NCBI GenBank assembly: GCA_015521085.1
Contig: WAOW01000005.1
Span: forward strand, 186,001 to 250,000
Direction: 5' to 3'
Source of the DNA: Candidatus Thermodiscus eudorianus
Lineage (GTDB): Archaea; Thermoproteota; Thermoprotei_A; Sulfolobales; Acidilobaceae
DNA: 64,000 nt
Part shown: piece after piece, positions 50,785 through 60,020 of the stretch
How positions within the stretch are numbered: position 1 is the stretch's first letter
Layout of the letters: each line of letters starts with the position of its first letter
Notes under the pieces: generated by a model
What the model was told of the DNA's origin: nothing
Databases searched by the model: none
What the model saw: the letters and a program-made list of their open reading frames with translations, nothing else
Translations under genes and position numbers: made by a program

Positions 50785-51644
50785 AACCCCCTCCTCCTAG
50801 CCTCAAGCTGATTGACAGGCCTACCCATGAACTCCGCCCCGGTTACCAGTCTCACTCCAACACCCTTAGCGGCGTCATAGTGCTCAGCTATCTTGTCAGA
50901 ATAGTTTATATCGCGTAGCAGGTGGTGATCTACAACCACCACTCGCGGCTGGAGGAGTGTTATGACCCTCTTCAACCCCGCAAGCCCGGCTTCAACGGCC
51001 TTGACTGGGACCTTGAAACCCGCGAAATACGTTGGGGGACCCCCGACGATCACGATATCCGGTCTAGGCCTGCTCCACCCTTCAAGGACCCTTAGAGCCT
51101 CGGGGTCCGCTGGCCCCTGGACGTCGCTAGTAAATATAACTGCCCCCTCCTCCGACAATATCCTAACCATCACCAGCCTCCCCACACGGGTGCCTGGCTC
51201 CCCGTGCCATACAGGGGGCGAGAACTCTATCCTGACACCCTCAAACTCTAGGAACCGGCCATCGGCTATCCTGACATCGGCTAGCTCCTCGACGCCCAGC
51301 TTCTTCAAGAAAACATAGCTCCTGATCGCCTGGCTCCTGTTAATATTCCTCCTAGGATCCTTCACAGCTAGGATCTTACCCCTATAGAGATCCGGTTCAT
51401 CCCTCATATAATGATCATAGTGATAATGTGTAATCGTTACAACATGGCTCTCACGGATCCACCTCCTAGCCTCATCCAAGGCCCTTTCAAGCGTCTTCCA
51501 CTCCATCTCATGAGGCGGCAAGCCATAGCGTCTAGGAGCAATACTCGCACCAAGGTCCAGGCCGATCACTACGCCAGATACCTCAACTACTGTAGCTAGA
51601 CTCCTAACCCCCATACTATCAGCCGCTATAATCCTAACCCTCAC
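50763..51644 (-). CDS. UPF0282-family metallo-beta-lactamase-fold hydrolase
   Basis: Archaeal MBL-fold protein. The metal motif is ITHYHYDHY (H73, H75, D77, H78); SPPVWHGEPGTRVG gives the next histidine; FTSDVQGPAD the bridging Asp; and VVVDHHLLRDINY a late His pair. DSMGVRSLATVVEVSGVVIGLD is the family start. Residue pattern fits a two-metal hydrolase, with substrate unknown (nuclease or phosphodiesterase candidates). Located between Nep1 and Trm10 genes with overlaps of 22 and 11 nt, so an RNA-related role is plausible. Confidence 0.85.
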   Translation of the reverse strand: MRVRIIAADSMGVRSLATVVEVSGVVIGLDLGASIAPRRYGLPPHEMEWKTLERALDEARRWIRESHVVTITHYHYDHYMRDEPDLYRGKILAVKDPRRNINRSQAIRSYVFLKKLGVEELADVRIADGRFLEFEGVRIEFSPPVWHGEPGTRVGRLVMVRILSEEGAVIFTSDVQGPADPEALRVLEGWSRPRPDIVIVGGPPTYFAGFKVPVKAVEAGLAGLKRVITLLQPRVVVVDHHLLRDINYSDKIAEHYDAAKGVGVRLVTGAEFMGRPVNQLEARRRGLWRESSG

Positions 51645-52662
51645 ACTCCCACCCGACCTCGACTCCGGATCTCCTGGCCATGTCCAGGTAATCCCTGCAA
51701 GATACCGGTAGCCACCGGCTCAGCATTTCATAGTGATCCCTATCTAGAGCCAGTCTCCCACCCTTGGAGGCTCTAAGTATCTCCACCTGGAGCCTCCTCA
51801 GCACGTCCCTTCTCGTCATAGACGATATAATAGCCTTCTCAAGAGTCATCCCTTCGAAACGCACCTTAAATACGATCTCGGCTATTCTGTTGATCCTATC
51901 GGGGACTCCTACAAGGGAGCCTCTCAGCTCTATCCTCCTAGGCTTACCCCACGGGACAGCCGTGTCTAGGAACCTACTAACACCTGGCCTAGGTATCTTA
52001 TCAACGATTCCCCCCACCAGGAAGGCATCAGCATCCCTTATGTCATCCTCGCTAAGCACCTTCTCAGCGTCTGGCCTCAATATTACCACTTTATCAGCAT
52101 TCATATTCCAGAGGACTCTTCCAGGCCTCTCACCCCTAACCTGTATCTTGGATTTACCCACAGAAGGATAGAGCCACTCCCAGGCGTTCTCGGGGGCACT
52201 AGTTAGTATCAAGTGTGGATCCCATAGAAACCTCCTCACGACGGTTAGCGTCATGGCGAGTTGTATCTTGAGGGATGCGCGTTCCTCATCGCTATGCTGG
52301 CTTAGCCTGCTTAAGTCCACGACGAAGGCTGGAAGAGGATTAGCCGGAAGCGCCTCTCTCAGCGTCCTCCAAGAAAGAAGTCTTCTAAGGCAATTCCTCA
52401 ACCCCACAACATACCTACAGGACCCGCCCTTCCCGGGAACCGCTACCGCTACGCCGCGTCCCTCCCAGATAACCCGACAGGGAACGGGCTCCCTTGATGC
52501 ACAGATGTCTAGTTCCTCGACAAGCATCTCAACCGCCAGCTCCTGCAAGCCCAGCTCCGCAAGCCTCCTCCTATTAACAGGCCTAAGAACAGCGACCCTA
52601 TCAACCCCGAGATCCACCAACAGGGCCGCCAGTGCATCACCCGGCCGTAGCAATGCAGTCAC
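51634..52662 (-). CDS. Trm10-family tRNA purine-9 N1-methyltransferase
   Basis: Archaeal Trm10 (SPOUT class) methylating N1 of A9 or G9 in tRNA. The C-terminal half contains DADAFLVGGIVDKIPRPGVS (the Trm10 VGGIVD block that binds SAM), RRIELRGSLVGVPDRINRIAE, and LEKAIISSMTRRDVLRRLQVE. The N-terminal 200 residues resemble Trm10's variable region and include PAFVVDLSRLSQHSDEERAS. 342 residues. Overlaps the UPF0282 gene by 11 nt. Confidence 0.78.
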   Translation of the reverse strand: MTALLRPGDALAALLVDLGVDRVAVLRPVNRRRLAELGLQELAVEMLVEELDICASREPVPCRVIWEGRGVAVAVPGKGGSCRYVVGLRNCLRRLLSWRTLREALPANPLPAFVVDLSRLSQHSDEERASLKIQLAMTLTVVRRFLWDPHLILTSAPENAWEWLYPSVGKSKIQVRGERPGRVLWNMNADKVVILRPDAEKVLSEDDIRDADAFLVGGIVDKIPRPGVSRFLDTAVPWGKPRRIELRGSLVGVPDRINRIAEIVFKVRFEGMTLEKAIISSMTRRDVLRRLQVEILRASKGGRLALDRDHYEMLSRWLPVSCRDYLDMARRSGVEVGWECEG

Positions 52663-52694
52663 GATGTCATCGCCTTGCGAGGCATGCCTCCACT

Positions 52695-53378
52695 CTAGAG
52701 GAAGTCATCTAGAGTTATACGGTGTTCTCCTCCCTTCTTCTTCCTCACCCTAAACCCGGTACCCTCCAAGGTGCCCCATGAATATCTGATGATCGGTGGT
52801 TTCTCACCCCTTCCTACAACGTCCATTACCCAGTCAATAGTCCTTGGATCACTGGGATAACCGCTCCCCCTCACCCCATAGAGGCTCGATAGAACCCGTA
52901 TTCTAGCGTCTCTAACATGCTTGGCCACTATACTTGCCGCCGACACCTCTATGTACTTGGAGTCGGCCTTCTCCTCGACTATAATAGGCCCCCTATAGCC
53001 TAGCTTTCTGAGAAGTATCTTCAACTTGACTACCCTGCCATACCTATCCACCGTAACCCGAGATATGGCTGCCGGGTTGACTCGCACGAGTAGTAGCTTG
53101 AAGGCATTGTATATGGCTTCCTCGGTGAGCTTCGTCAGGTTATACGTGTCTATGTCACGGGGCTTGACCGGGTATACAGAGAATGCTAGGCAATCCAGCC
53201 TTGAGAGCTCCTTATAGATAGAGGCGCGAGTGGAAGGGGAGAGATCCTTGCTATCACGTACTCCCAGGGCATGCAGTGTCTCGACGCAGTCGGACCTGAC
53301 AGCGGCTACCGCGACAATCATCTCCCCAACTAAGCTTCCACGGCCAGCCTCGTCGGCGCCGACTAGCCACGTATCCAT
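52695..53378 (-). CDS. rnhB: Ribonuclease HII
   Basis: Removes RNA from RNA-DNA hybrids. LVGADEAGRGSLVG gives the catalytic D9 and E10 with the ATG 53378 start (GAGGGACC upstream); GVRDSKDLSP, TVDRYG-type VTVDRYGRV, EEKADSKYIEVSAASIVAK with the third acid, and SGYPSDPRT follow. A reading from 53441 adds 21 residues with no family match. 227 residues, basic C-terminal tail. Last upstream member (first transcribed) of the Trm10-UPF0282-Nep1 run. Confidence 0.93.
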   Translation of the reverse strand: MDTWLVGADEAGRGSLVGEMIVAVAAVRSDCVETLHALGVRDSKDLSPSTRASIYKELSRLDCLAFSVYPVKPRDIDTYNLTKLTEEAIYNAFKLLLVRVNPAAISRVTVDRYGRVVKLKILLRKLGYRGPIIVEEKADSKYIEVSAASIVAKHVRDARIRVLSSLYGVRGSGYPSDPRTIDWVMDVVGRGEKPPIIRYSWGTLEGTGFRVRKKKGGEHRITLDDFL

Positions 53379-53479
53379 GGTAGAGGGTCCCTCGTCATAG
53401 ATGCCGTGCAAGCGGAAGATTATTAACTGGTCCAGTGTCAAAGGCTAGCGCCATAAACGAGTAGCTTAGGGCAACAGGG

Positions 53480-53509
53480 CTCCCGAGGTCTTATAGGAGA
53501 TCCTGGGAG
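53480..53509. repeat. Inverted repeat just upstream of the glmM TATA box
   Basis: CTCCC-G-AGG...CCT-GGGAG: an imperfect 8-bp stem with a bulged G and a loop containing TTATAGGAG. It ends 2 nt before the TATA-like TTTATTTAA (53511-53519) of glmM. Position suits an operator or BRE-adjacent control site, between the divergent rnhB and glmM genes. Confidence 0.3.
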
Positions 53510-53566
53510 TTTTATTTAACGGGATGACAGGCTAGGGATACCTGGCCGTATCGAGGGAGAGCATCT

Positions 53567-54937
53567 ATGGGCAGATTATTCGGGACCGACGGGGTGCGCG
53601 GCGTCGTTGGCGTTCAGCTTACCCCAGAGCTGGCGCTGAGGCTTGGCAGAGCCATTGGAGCCTTCCTCGGCAAGGGATCGAGGATACTTGTTGGCAGAGA
53701 TGTGCGGGCTGGTGGGTCGATGATTAAATCCGCTGTCGTGGCTGGATTGCTTTCAGAGGGAGTCAAGGTTTATGATGCCAACTACATTCCTACCCCAGGC
53801 CTGCAGTATAATGTTAAGGAGGGTCCCTATGATGGGGGCGTCATGATAACTGCCAGCCACAATCCACCGGAGTACAACGGTATCAAGGTGATAGCTGGCG
53901 ATGGAATCGAGGTGTCTAGGGAGGACGAGGAAGTTATCGAGGAATACTATTTCAAGGGGACGGGATCAGCCCTAGAGTGGCGTTCCTACGTGCATGACCC
54001 GATAGTACTCCACGACGCTATAGACTTGTACGTCAATGGAATCCTGGGCAACCTAGAAAGGCTCCCCCCACTAGAGTCTAAGCACAAGGTCCTGGTGGAC
54101 TGCGCAAACAGCGTGGGGTCGCTTGTAACTCCACGTGTGCTACGGGAGATAGGGGTCCAGGTCAGGACCATAAACTGCAACCTAGACCCACTCTTCCCCG
54201 GTAGAGAGCCAGAACCAACGCCTGAAACCCTAAAGGAGGCTGCAGAGATGGTTGTAAGAACAGGGGCATCGCTCGGAGTAGGTCATGACGGTGATGCTGA
54301 CAGGGCCATCATAATAGATGATACAGGAAACGTCGTCTGGGGAGACAGGACTGGCGCGCTACTGTCCGGGTACGTCTCGGAGCGCTGGAAAGGGCTTCCA
54401 CGCAGAGTGTACACCGGTGTATCCAGCAGCATAGCCGTAGAGGACTACCTCAAGCCGCTAGGCATAGAAGTTGTGTGGACCCCGGTGGGTAGCGTAGTCA
54501 TCTCCCGGATGATACAGCGGGATGGAGGAGCGATCTCTGGCTTCGAGGAGAACGGGGGATATATGCATGTGCCACACCAAACGGTCAGGGATGGGGCCAT
54601 GAAGGCGGCTCTACTAGTACACATGGTCGACGAGGAGGGACCCCTTTCAAGCCTACTAAAGGCCCTCCCCCAGTACTACCCGGTCAAAACAAAGCTACCC
54701 GCCACACGCGAACAAGCCGCCTGCGCCGTTGAAGCGGTCAAGGAGCACTACTCTAATCTACGCCAAGTAACCATTGACGGTGTAAAGGTTTTCGGCGACG
54801 GCTACTGGGTCCTAGTAAGGCCCAGCGGCACCGAACCAGTCGTGAGAATAATGCTAGAAGCCAGGGATCCGTCGAAAACCGACGAGTTATTGAGGGAGGT
54901 AAAGTCCCTGTTAAAGGATAAATGCGGTATCGGGTGA
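53567..54937 (+). CDS. glmM: Phosphoglucosamine mutase / phosphohexomutase
   Basis: Alpha-D-phosphohexomutase family. LFGTDGVRGVVG opens the fold, the phosphoserine is S97 in ITASHNPPEYNG, the metal loop is GHDGDADRA, the sugar-binding loop FEENGGYMH (the GEESGG/EENGG site), and the phosphate-binding end VLVRPSGTEPVVRI. 456 residues. Family members act on glucosamine, mannose or glucose phosphates for glycan and N-glycan precursors. ATG 53567 with GAGGGAG upstream and a TATA box at 53511-53519. Confidence 0.88.
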   Translation: MGRLFGTDGVRGVVGVQLTPELALRLGRAIGAFLGKGSRILVGRDVRAGGSMIKSAVVAGLLSEGVKVYDANYIPTPGLQYNVKEGPYDGGVMITASHNPPEYNGIKVIAGDGIEVSREDEEVIEEYYFKGTGSALEWRSYVHDPIVLHDAIDLYVNGILGNLERLPPLESKHKVLVDCANSVGSLVTPRVLREIGVQVRTINCNLDPLFPGREPEPTPETLKEAAEMVVRTGASLGVGHDGDADRAIIIDDTGNVVWGDRTGALLSGYVSERWKGLPRRVYTGVSSSIAVEDYLKPLGIEVVWTPVGSVVISRMIQRDGGAISGFEENGGYMHVPHQTVRDGAMKAALLVHMVDEEGPLSSLLKALPQYYPVKTKLPATREQAACAVEAVKEHYSNLRQVTIDGVKVFGDGYWVLVRPSGTEPVVRIMLEARDPSKTDELLREVKSLLKDKCGIG

Positions 54938-54945
54938 ATGCCGTA

Positions 54946-55341
54946 TTGAAGTACTTCGTCATGGATCTACTCGCTTGCCCTGTCTGCAAAAGCACTAACC
55001 TAAAACTACACGTTATCGAGGAGGAGGAAGAGGACACGGGGCTAGATCCCGGCAAGGTCAAATGCAGGAATTACTGCCACTACCTCGGCAAGCCGGCCAG
55101 CGAGGTATCCATAGATGAGTGTAGGGTGTGTGTCAAGAAGAGGATAAAGACTGGCGTGATAGTCTGCCTCGACTGTGGAAGATGGTATCCGGTAATCGAG
55201 ACCATAGCCGTTATGCTGGATGATGAATACAGGGATGAGAAGATAGACAAGAGATTCGTCAGGGAGTATCTGGATAGGATTCCCGAGGAAGTAAAGGGCC
55301 TCATGAAGATTCCAGACTTGAACAAGCTACGAGGCCAGTGA
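54946..55341 (+). CDS. Trm112-like zinc protein, methyltransferase activator candidate
   Basis: Begins with the Trm112/UPF0434 signature DLLACPVCKS and ends with CLDCGRWYPVIETIAVML, which is the classical fold closing segment. A central insertion carries CRNYCHY and ECRVCVKK, adding four cysteines and so perhaps a second zinc site. Trm112 activates tRNA, rRNA and protein methyltransferases. Start uncertain: ATG 54922 overlaps glmM by 16 nt; TTG 54946 has GGGTGA 8 nt upstream and is preferred; ATG 54961 starts directly at the domain. Confidence 0.75.
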   Translation: MKYFVMDLLACPVCKSTNLKLHVIEEEEEDTGLDPGKVKCRNYCHYLGKPASEVSIDECRVCVKKRIKTGVIVCLDCGRWYPVIETIAVMLDDEYRDEKIDKRFVREYLDRIPEEVKGLMKIPDLNKLRGQ

Positions 55342-55409
55342 TAACCGTGTAATACCGGGCGGGCCACAAGATCACCCTCCCCCGGCAAATACACAGACGG
55401 GGTTAGCCG

Positions 55410-55907
55410 TTGAGCTACAGCGAGAAAGAACAACTGGCCAGTAGGGAAGAGGTATTATCGTGGATTAAACACAGGATAGAGGAGTTGGAGAACGAGTTAA
55501 AGATGTTGAAGAGCATCCTATACCACTATGAGGAGGGAACCCCTGGGAGGCTATCTATCGACGAGAAGGTTGAGGAGGTAAAGGTTGGTAGGAGGAGGAT
55601 AGCCAGGCTCTACATCGGAGACAGCTATGTGAGGATTGTTCCCGAGTTCGAGATGGTCTTGATCGGCGACATGAAGGAGTACCTGGATGAGATCATAGAC
55701 GAGATCAGGGAAAAACAGATCAAAGAGGGCGTAGAGGAGCAGGACCAGGCCAAACTCACTATCAGGGAGAGAACGAACGGTAGTATAAAAGAGATAATTA
55801 TTTCAAATATAGAGGGTATTGCTGAAGTGATTAAAGCCAAAGCCGCGCTCAAATACGTCGCAGAGCTAGCATGGGAGATTTACAAGGCCAAGGAAAAAAG
55901 CGAGTAA
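55410..55907 (+). CDS. Conserved hypothetical, coiled-coil N-terminus
   Basis: 165 residues. EEVLSWIKHRIEELENELKM forms a coiled-coil-like helix at 12-40. Then a beta-rich part with VGRRRIARLYIGDSYVRIVP and FEMVLIGDMKEYLDEIIDEI, and a C-terminal helix AALKYVAELAWEIYKAKEK. Acidic overall, no cysteines, no membrane segment. I recognise no function. TTG start at 55410. Sits between the Trm112-like gene and DNA ligase on the same strand. Confidence 0.6.
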   Translation: MSYSEKEQLASREEVLSWIKHRIEELENELKMLKSILYHYEEGTPGRLSIDEKVEEVKVGRRRIARLYIGDSYVRIVPEFEMVLIGDMKEYLDEIIDEIREKQIKEGVEEQDQAKLTIRERTNGSIKEIIISNIEGIAEVIKAKAALKYVAELAWEIYKAKEKSE

Positions 55908-56089
55908 CGCCAAGAGGGGGCTCGGGCCCAAAAGGATCCGCATCCGGCGTCCGCCTACGGGCTTGCCGGGTATCCTCATCGCCACTACCACCTTAAACAC
56001 GATGGACGCTAATAACCAGCTTGCATCCCAGAGCTCAGTTCCTAGCCTTATAGCTTCTCGCCGAGAGATAATAATGAGGGGTGTCGTCG

Positions 56090-57913
56090 TTGGGCGATCT
56101 AGAGTTTGAGATTGTAGCAGAGACGTTCGACTCCATGGAGAGGATAACGGCTCGAACACAGCTAACGCTACTCCTTGTCAGGCTCTTCAAGAAAACCCCG
56201 CCCGAGGTCATAGACAAGATAGTCTATATAATACAAGGAAAGCTGGGGCCGGAGTGGAAGGACATACCGGAGCTAGGTGTCGGAGAGAAGCTACTCATAA
56301 AAGCCATCGCACTAGCATACAAGGTCCCCGAGGACAAGGTCGATAGGCTGTACAAAGAGCTGGGAGACCTAGGCAAAGTCGCCGAGAGGCTGTGCAGGGA
56401 ACACAAGTCACGTGCAGGAAAGACGGCCCGGGGCTTGTTAGCGTTCATGGGTGAAGAGCCTGAATCCAGGCTCACGGTTTCAAGGGTATACAACAGCCTA
56501 ATGAAGATAGCCTACGCGCAAGGAGAGGGTAGCAGGGACCTCAAGCTCAGGATCCTAGCCGGTTTACTGGCTGATGCAAGCCCCCTAGAGGCACGGTACA
56601 TAGTGAGGTTCGTCGAGGGCCGTCTAAGGGTCGGCATAGGCGACGCCACTGTACTAGACGCGCTAGCAACAGCGTTTGGCGGAGGAGCCTTTGCAAGGGA
56701 GGTTATCGAGAGAGCCTATAACCTTAGAGCAGACCTGGGCCTAATAGCCAGGCTCCTCGTGGAGAAGGGCTTAGACTCGCTCAAGGAGATCAAACCGGCG
56801 GTCGGCACGCCGATCAGACCGATGCTAGCCGAGAGGGGGAGGGACCCCTCTGAGATACTGAGGAAGGTCGGTGGCAGGGCACTTGTAGAATACAAGTATG
56901 ACGGGGAGAGGGGGCAGATACACAAGAAAGGCGACACGGTATACATATTCTCTAGGCGCCTGGAGAATATAACCTCAATGTATCCAGACGTAGTTGAGAT
57001 GGTCAAGAGTAGTGTAAAAGCCCATGAGGCCATAGTAGAGGGGGAGATAGTAGCGATCGACCCGGAGACGCTGGAGTTGAAGCCATTCCAGGAGCTCATG
57101 CAGAGGAAGAGGAAACACGACATACACAAGATCATGAAGGAAGTCCCCGTCGCGGTATTCCTATTCGATATGCTGTTAAAGGACGGAGAGGACCTCACGG
57201 TCAAGCCACTACCAGTTAGGAGGAGGAATCTGGAGGGGTCGATAAACGAGTCAGACACCTTCTCTCTGGCCAAGGCGATTGTAACAAGCGATCCCGAGGA
57301 ACTGTGGAACTTCTTCCTACAGGCAATAGAGGACGGCGCCGAGGGTGTAATGGTCAAGGCACTACACGACCAGAGCATTTACAGGGCTGGCATCAGGGGA
57401 TGGCTCTGGGTCAAGCTCAAGAAAGACTACAAGAGCGAGATGACCGATACAGTAGACCTGGTGGTAGTCGGTGCGTTCTATGGCAGAGGCAAGAGGGGTG
57501 GAAAGCTGAGTAGCCTACTCATGGCAGCGTATAATCCGGAGACAGATACTTTCAGGACTGTATGTAAAGTCGCTACTGGATTCACTGACGAGGAGTTAGA
57601 GAAGATGCAGGATATGCTCAAGCCCCTGATAATTCCGCATAAGCATCCACGAGTGGACTCCAGGGCCAAACCCGATGTGTGGATCGAGCCAAAGATAGTG
57701 GCGGAGATCCTGGGGGCGGAGCTGACACTCTCGCCTATGCACACCTGTTGCCTGGGCGCAGTCAAACCTGGAGTAGGTATATCGATCAGGTTCCCGAGGT
57801 TCATTAGGTGGCGGCCGGATAAAGCTCCCGAGGATGCAACGACTGAGGAGGAGCTCTTCGAGATGTATAAGAGGCAGTTGAGGAGGATTGAAGAGGAGCC
57901 GGCGAAGGTCTAG
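56090..57913 (+). CDS. lig: ATP-dependent DNA ligase
   Basis: Archaeal replicative ligase (607 residues). The N-terminal DNA-binding domain spans 1-210. The nucleotidyltransferase core has the adenylated lysine in [12 protein letters not shown] (about residue 269), [43 protein letters not shown], and WVKLKKDY (motif V), then an OB domain. TTG 56090 has GAGGGGTG 6 nt upstream and leads into [13 protein letters not shown], the usual beginning; GTG 56081 lies inside that ribosome site. Its 3' end overlaps Rpp21 by 26 nt. Confidence 0.95.
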   Translation: MGDLEFEIVAETFDSMERITARTQLTLLLVRLFKKTPPEVIDKIVYIIQGKLGPEWKDIPELGVGEKLLIKAIALAYKVPEDKVDRLYKELGDLGKVAERLCREHKSRAGKTARGLLAFMGEEPESRLTVSRVYNSLMKIAYAQGEGSRDLKLRILAGLLADASPLEARYIVRFVEGRLRVGIGDATVLDALATAFGGGAFAREVIERAYNLRADLGLIARLLVEKGLDSLKEIKPAVGTPIRPMLAERGRDPSEILRKVGGRALVEYKYDGERGQIHKKGDTVYIFSRRLENITSMYPDVVEMVKSSVKAHEAIVEGEIVAIDPETLELKPFQELMQRKRKHDIHKIMKEVPVAVFLFDMLLKDGEDLTVKPLPVRRRNLEGSINESDTFSLAKAIVTSDPEELWNFFLQAIEDGAEGVMVKALHDQSIYRAGIRGWLWVKLKKDYKSEMTDTVDLVVVGAFYGRGKRGGKLSSLLMAAYNPETDTFRTVCKVATGFTDEELEKMQDMLKPLIIPHKHPRVDSRAKPDVWIEPKIVAEILGAELTLSPMHTCCLGAVKPGVGISIRFPRFIRWRPDKAPEDATTEEELFEMYKRQLRRIEEEPAKV

Positions 57914-58274
57914 GGCGGTCCTAAAGGACCTTGTCGTCCAGAGGATAGAGATACTATACGAGATAGCGGTCCAGAAGGCCAAGGAGGGGGACTGGGACTA
58001 TGCTGCAAGGCTCGGATCACTGATAAAAGAAATGTCGACGACAACAAGGGTGAGACCCCCCAGATGGATCAAGAAGGCTTTATGCAAGAGATGTAACCTC
58101 CCACTTATACCAGGGGTAACAGCGTCGCTACGGTTGAGAAGCCAAGGCAGGTTCTCATATATAGTAATAAGGTGTGCTAGATGCGGTTGGATTCACAGGA
58201 GGCCCTACAAGAAGGGAGGTCAACGAAATGCCCCCGAGGAGCGCGAGGAGAGCAAGAGCGGCGCATCACGATAG
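57888..58274 (+). CDS. rnp4: RNase P protein subunit Rpp21 (Rpr2)
   Basis: Zinc ribbon protein of archaeal RNase P, pairing with Rpp29 to bind the specificity domain. The long N-terminal helices ([32 protein letters not shown]-type) precede the zinc ribbon C66-x2-C69 ([12 protein letters not shown]) and C96-x2-C99 ([14 protein letters not shown]). 128 residues. Overlaps the ligase 3' end by 26 nt and its tail overlaps the CRM gene start by 47 nt, so a tight transcription unit. Confidence 0.9.
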   Translation: MKRSRRRSRAVLKDLVVQRIEILYEIAVQKAKEGDWDYAARLGSLIKEMSTTTRVRPPRWIKKALCKRCNLPLIPGVTASLRLRSQGRFSYIVIRCARCGWIHRRPYKKGGQRNAPEEREESKSGASR

Positions 58275-58500
58275 CCCGCATGTAATCATAGGGAAGAAGG
58301 GCTTCACGAAAGAAGTCCTGAAGGAGATCGATAACAGGCTCGACAAGCAAGAGGTAGTGAAAGTCAAGATGCTGAGAACAGCGGTGGGAACGGGTAGAGA
58401 GCGTAGGCTGGCTGCAGAGAGGGTAGCTCAGAGCCTGGGCGCACGGCTTATGGGTGTGAGGGGCCGTACATTCGTACTCTACAGGCCCAGGAAGAAATAG
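58228..58500 (+). CDS. CRM/YhbY-like RNA-binding protein
   Basis: 90 residues with the CRM domain: HVIIGKKGFTKEVLKEIDNR (the GxxG-type loop IGKKGFT), LDKQEVVKVKMLR, ERVAQSLGARLMGVRGRTFV and LYRPRK. The domain binds structured RNA, and bacterial YhbY associates with pre-50S particles. ATG 58228 has GGAGGTC 6 nt upstream; an in-frame ATG at 58174 has none and lies deep in Rpp21. Basic N-terminal extension rich in Arg. Confidence 0.85.
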   Translation: MPPRSARRARAAHHDSPHVIIGKKGFTKEVLKEIDNRLDKQEVVKVKMLRTAVGTGRERRLAAERVAQSLGARLMGVRGRTFVLYRPRKK

Positions 58501-58550
58501 TGTTTTTAATTCCCGTGGACAGCGTAGCCGATGGATGGGTGTAAGAGGCC

Positions 58551-59009
58551 GTGGTCAATGCAATGGAGGTTCCAGCGGACCTGCTAGTCAAGAGAGTCGC
58601 AGAGAAGCTCAAGAAATACGAGCAGGTCAAACCGCCCGTATGGGCCTTCTTCGCTAAAACAGGAGTCCACAAGGAGAAGCCCCCCGAGGACCCGGACTGG
58701 TGGTATATGAGAGCGGCCTCCATGCTCCGGAAAATGTACAAGAGCGGGGAGCCCATAGGGATAGAAACGTTCAGAACCATTTACGGTGGTAGACAAGACA
58801 GGGGCTCGGCGCCGGAGCACTTCAAGAAAGCCTCGGGTAGCGTTGTAAGGAAGCTGCTCCAGCAGCTGGAGGATGCGGGGCTTGTAGCTAAGATCCCCGG
58901 GAAGGGGAGAGTCCTCACCCCGGCCGGGAGGAGTCTACTAGATAAAACAGCCAAGGAGATCCTAGAGGATCTAGTCAAGGAGAGGAAGGACCTAGAGATA
59001 TACCTCTAA
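58551..59009 (+). CDS. rps19e: Ribosomal protein eS19
   Basis: Archaeal/eukaryotic 30S head protein. VPADLLVKRVAEKLKKYEQV, KPPVWAFFAKTGVHKEKPPE, DPDWWYMRAASMLRKMY, RTIYGGRQDRGSAPEHFKKA and GSVVRKLLQQLEDAGLV form the winged-helix-like body of eS19. 152 residues, with the usual archaeal N-terminus MVNAMEVP giving the GTG 58551 start. Forty-nine nt after the CRM gene. Confidence 0.95.
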   Translation: MVNAMEVPADLLVKRVAEKLKKYEQVKPPVWAFFAKTGVHKEKPPEDPDWWYMRAASMLRKMYKSGEPIGIETFRTIYGGRQDRGSAPEHFKKASGSVVRKLLQQLEDAGLVAKIPGKGRVLTPAGRSLLDKTAKEILEDLVKERKDLEIYL

Positions 59010-59030
59010 GGGGCCCCGGCATTCTACTCC

Positions 59031-59040
59031 AATATAAAAA
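59031..59040 (+). promoter_or_regulatory. TATA box for the pdcd5-eL39-eL31 genes
   Basis: AATATAAAAA between eS19 and the PDCD5 gene. Its distance to the TTG start at 59080 (about 40 nt) leaves room for a short leader with GGGGGTGC as the ribosome site. Assignment is by motif and position. Confidence 0.5.
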
Positions 59041-59079
59041 CCGTTCCCGAGGACTACCTCTACCCGGGGGTGCTACTGC

Positions 59080-59424
59080 TTGAGCGTAGATGATAGGGAG
59101 TTGGAGGAGATAAGGCGGAGAAAGCTAATGGAGCTACAGAGGGAGCTGGAAGAGGAGAAGAAGAGGAAGGCCCTTGAGGCTGAACTTAGGGCTAGAAAGG
59201 AGGCGTTGCTACGCAGGATACTGACTGATTCCGCCCGGGAGAGGCTTGCTAACATAAGGCTTGTAAAACCAGAGCTAGCCGAGGCGGCAGAGAACCTGAT
59301 AATACAACTAGTCCAGGCGGGCCAGCTTGTGCCTCCGGTGTCCGACGAGCAGGTAAAGGCTATATTGTTAAGATTAGACTCACAGGCCAGGCGTAGCTTC
59401 AAGATACGGTTCGAGCGCAAGTAG
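59080..59424 (+). CDS. PDCD5-family DNA-binding protein
   Basis: Archaeal homolog of human PDCD5. Long charged N-terminal helix ([20 protein letters not shown]), the three-helix core [40 protein letters not shown] and a C-terminal [17 protein letters not shown] with conserved RR/KI. 114 residues. TTG start with GGGGGTGC upstream. It precedes eL39 by 10 nt, an arrangement common in archaea and linked to translation genes. Confidence 0.93.
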   Translation: MSVDDRELEEIRRRKLMELQRELEEEKKRKALEAELRARKEALLRRILTDSARERLANIRLVKPELAEAAENLIIQLVQAGQLVPPVSDEQVKAILLRLDSQARRSFKIRFERK

Positions 59425-59434
59425 GTGGGCCTGG

Positions 59435-59590
59435 ATGGCTAGGAACAAACCCCACGCAAGGAAGCTTAGGCTCGCGAAAGCCGCCAAGAGAAGTAGGGCT
59501 TTGCCTGCATGGGTTATAGTAAAGACCATGAGGAGGTTCACTTTCAACCCCGTTAGAAGGCATTGGAGGATGACTAAGCTGAAGAAGTAG
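59435..59590 (+). CDS. rpl39e: Ribosomal protein eL39
   Basis: 51 residues, too short for many ORF cut-offs. [20 protein letters not shown] start, [14 protein letters not shown], and [15 protein letters not shown] end match eL39, which threads along the peptide exit tunnel and replaces part of the bacterial uL23 loop. GTGGGCCTGG precedes the ATG. It lies between PDCD5 and eL31, its typical place. Confidence 0.95.
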   Translation: MARNKPHARKLRLAKAAKRSRALPAWVIVKTMRRFTFNPVRRHWRMTKLKK

Positions 59591-59613
59591 CTGGAGGGTA
59601 GGTGGTAATAGCC

Positions 59614-59958
59614 ATGGCGGAGGAGAAGGTTCTGTTCAAGGCCGTCTACAATGTTAACCTCTCCCGTGTATACTGGGGTAGGAGGACTAACCGCGCCGAC
59701 AGGGCTGTAAAACTCGTTAGAGAGTTCGTCAGGAGGCATACAAAGGCGGATAGGGTAGTCATAGCCGACGAGGTCAACAACTATATATGGAGTAGGGGCC
59801 GGGAGAAGCCTCCGAGGAGGGTGAGTATTCTAGTCAAGGTCGTTGAGAAGAGTGAAGAGGAGGAAGAGAAGGAAAAAACTAGAGAAGCCCGCGTATACCT
59901 CGCATCGCCTAAGCTAAAGCCCGGTAAGATAGTAGCCAAGGAATCCAAATCCAAGTAG
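59614..59958 (+). CDS. rpl31e: Ribosomal protein eL31
   Basis: Exit-tunnel rim protein. ATG 59614 with GGTGGT 7 nt upstream leads into EEKVLFKAVYNVNLSRVYWG; RTNRADRAVKLVREFVRRHT, ADEVNNYIWSRGREKPPRRV and a lysine/glutamate-rich C-terminal tail follow. 114 residues. GTG 59602 in frame would add four residues and lies inside the ribosome site. Confidence 0.95.
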   Translation: MAEEKVLFKAVYNVNLSRVYWGRRTNRADRAVKLVREFVRRHTKADRVVIADEVNNYIWSRGREKPPRRVSILVKVVEKSEEEEEKEKTREARVYLASPKLKPGKIVAKESKSK

Positions 59959-60020
59959 CTGTGGACTTAAGGATCCACTAGACCCGATATGGGTATCGAG
60001 GATTGGCGGGGCGTTAGAAG

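Noticed and set aside
55908-56089. Possible small RNA or tRNA in the gap before DNA ligase
   Set aside because: GC-rich with one C-box-like GATGA on the minus strand, but no matching D box, no cloverleaf and no clear hairpin; nothing solid to annotate.
56716-57378. 220-residue minus-strand frame inside DNA ligase
   Set aside because: Opposite the conserved catalytic core of ligase, with skewed serine/leucine composition and no ribosome site.
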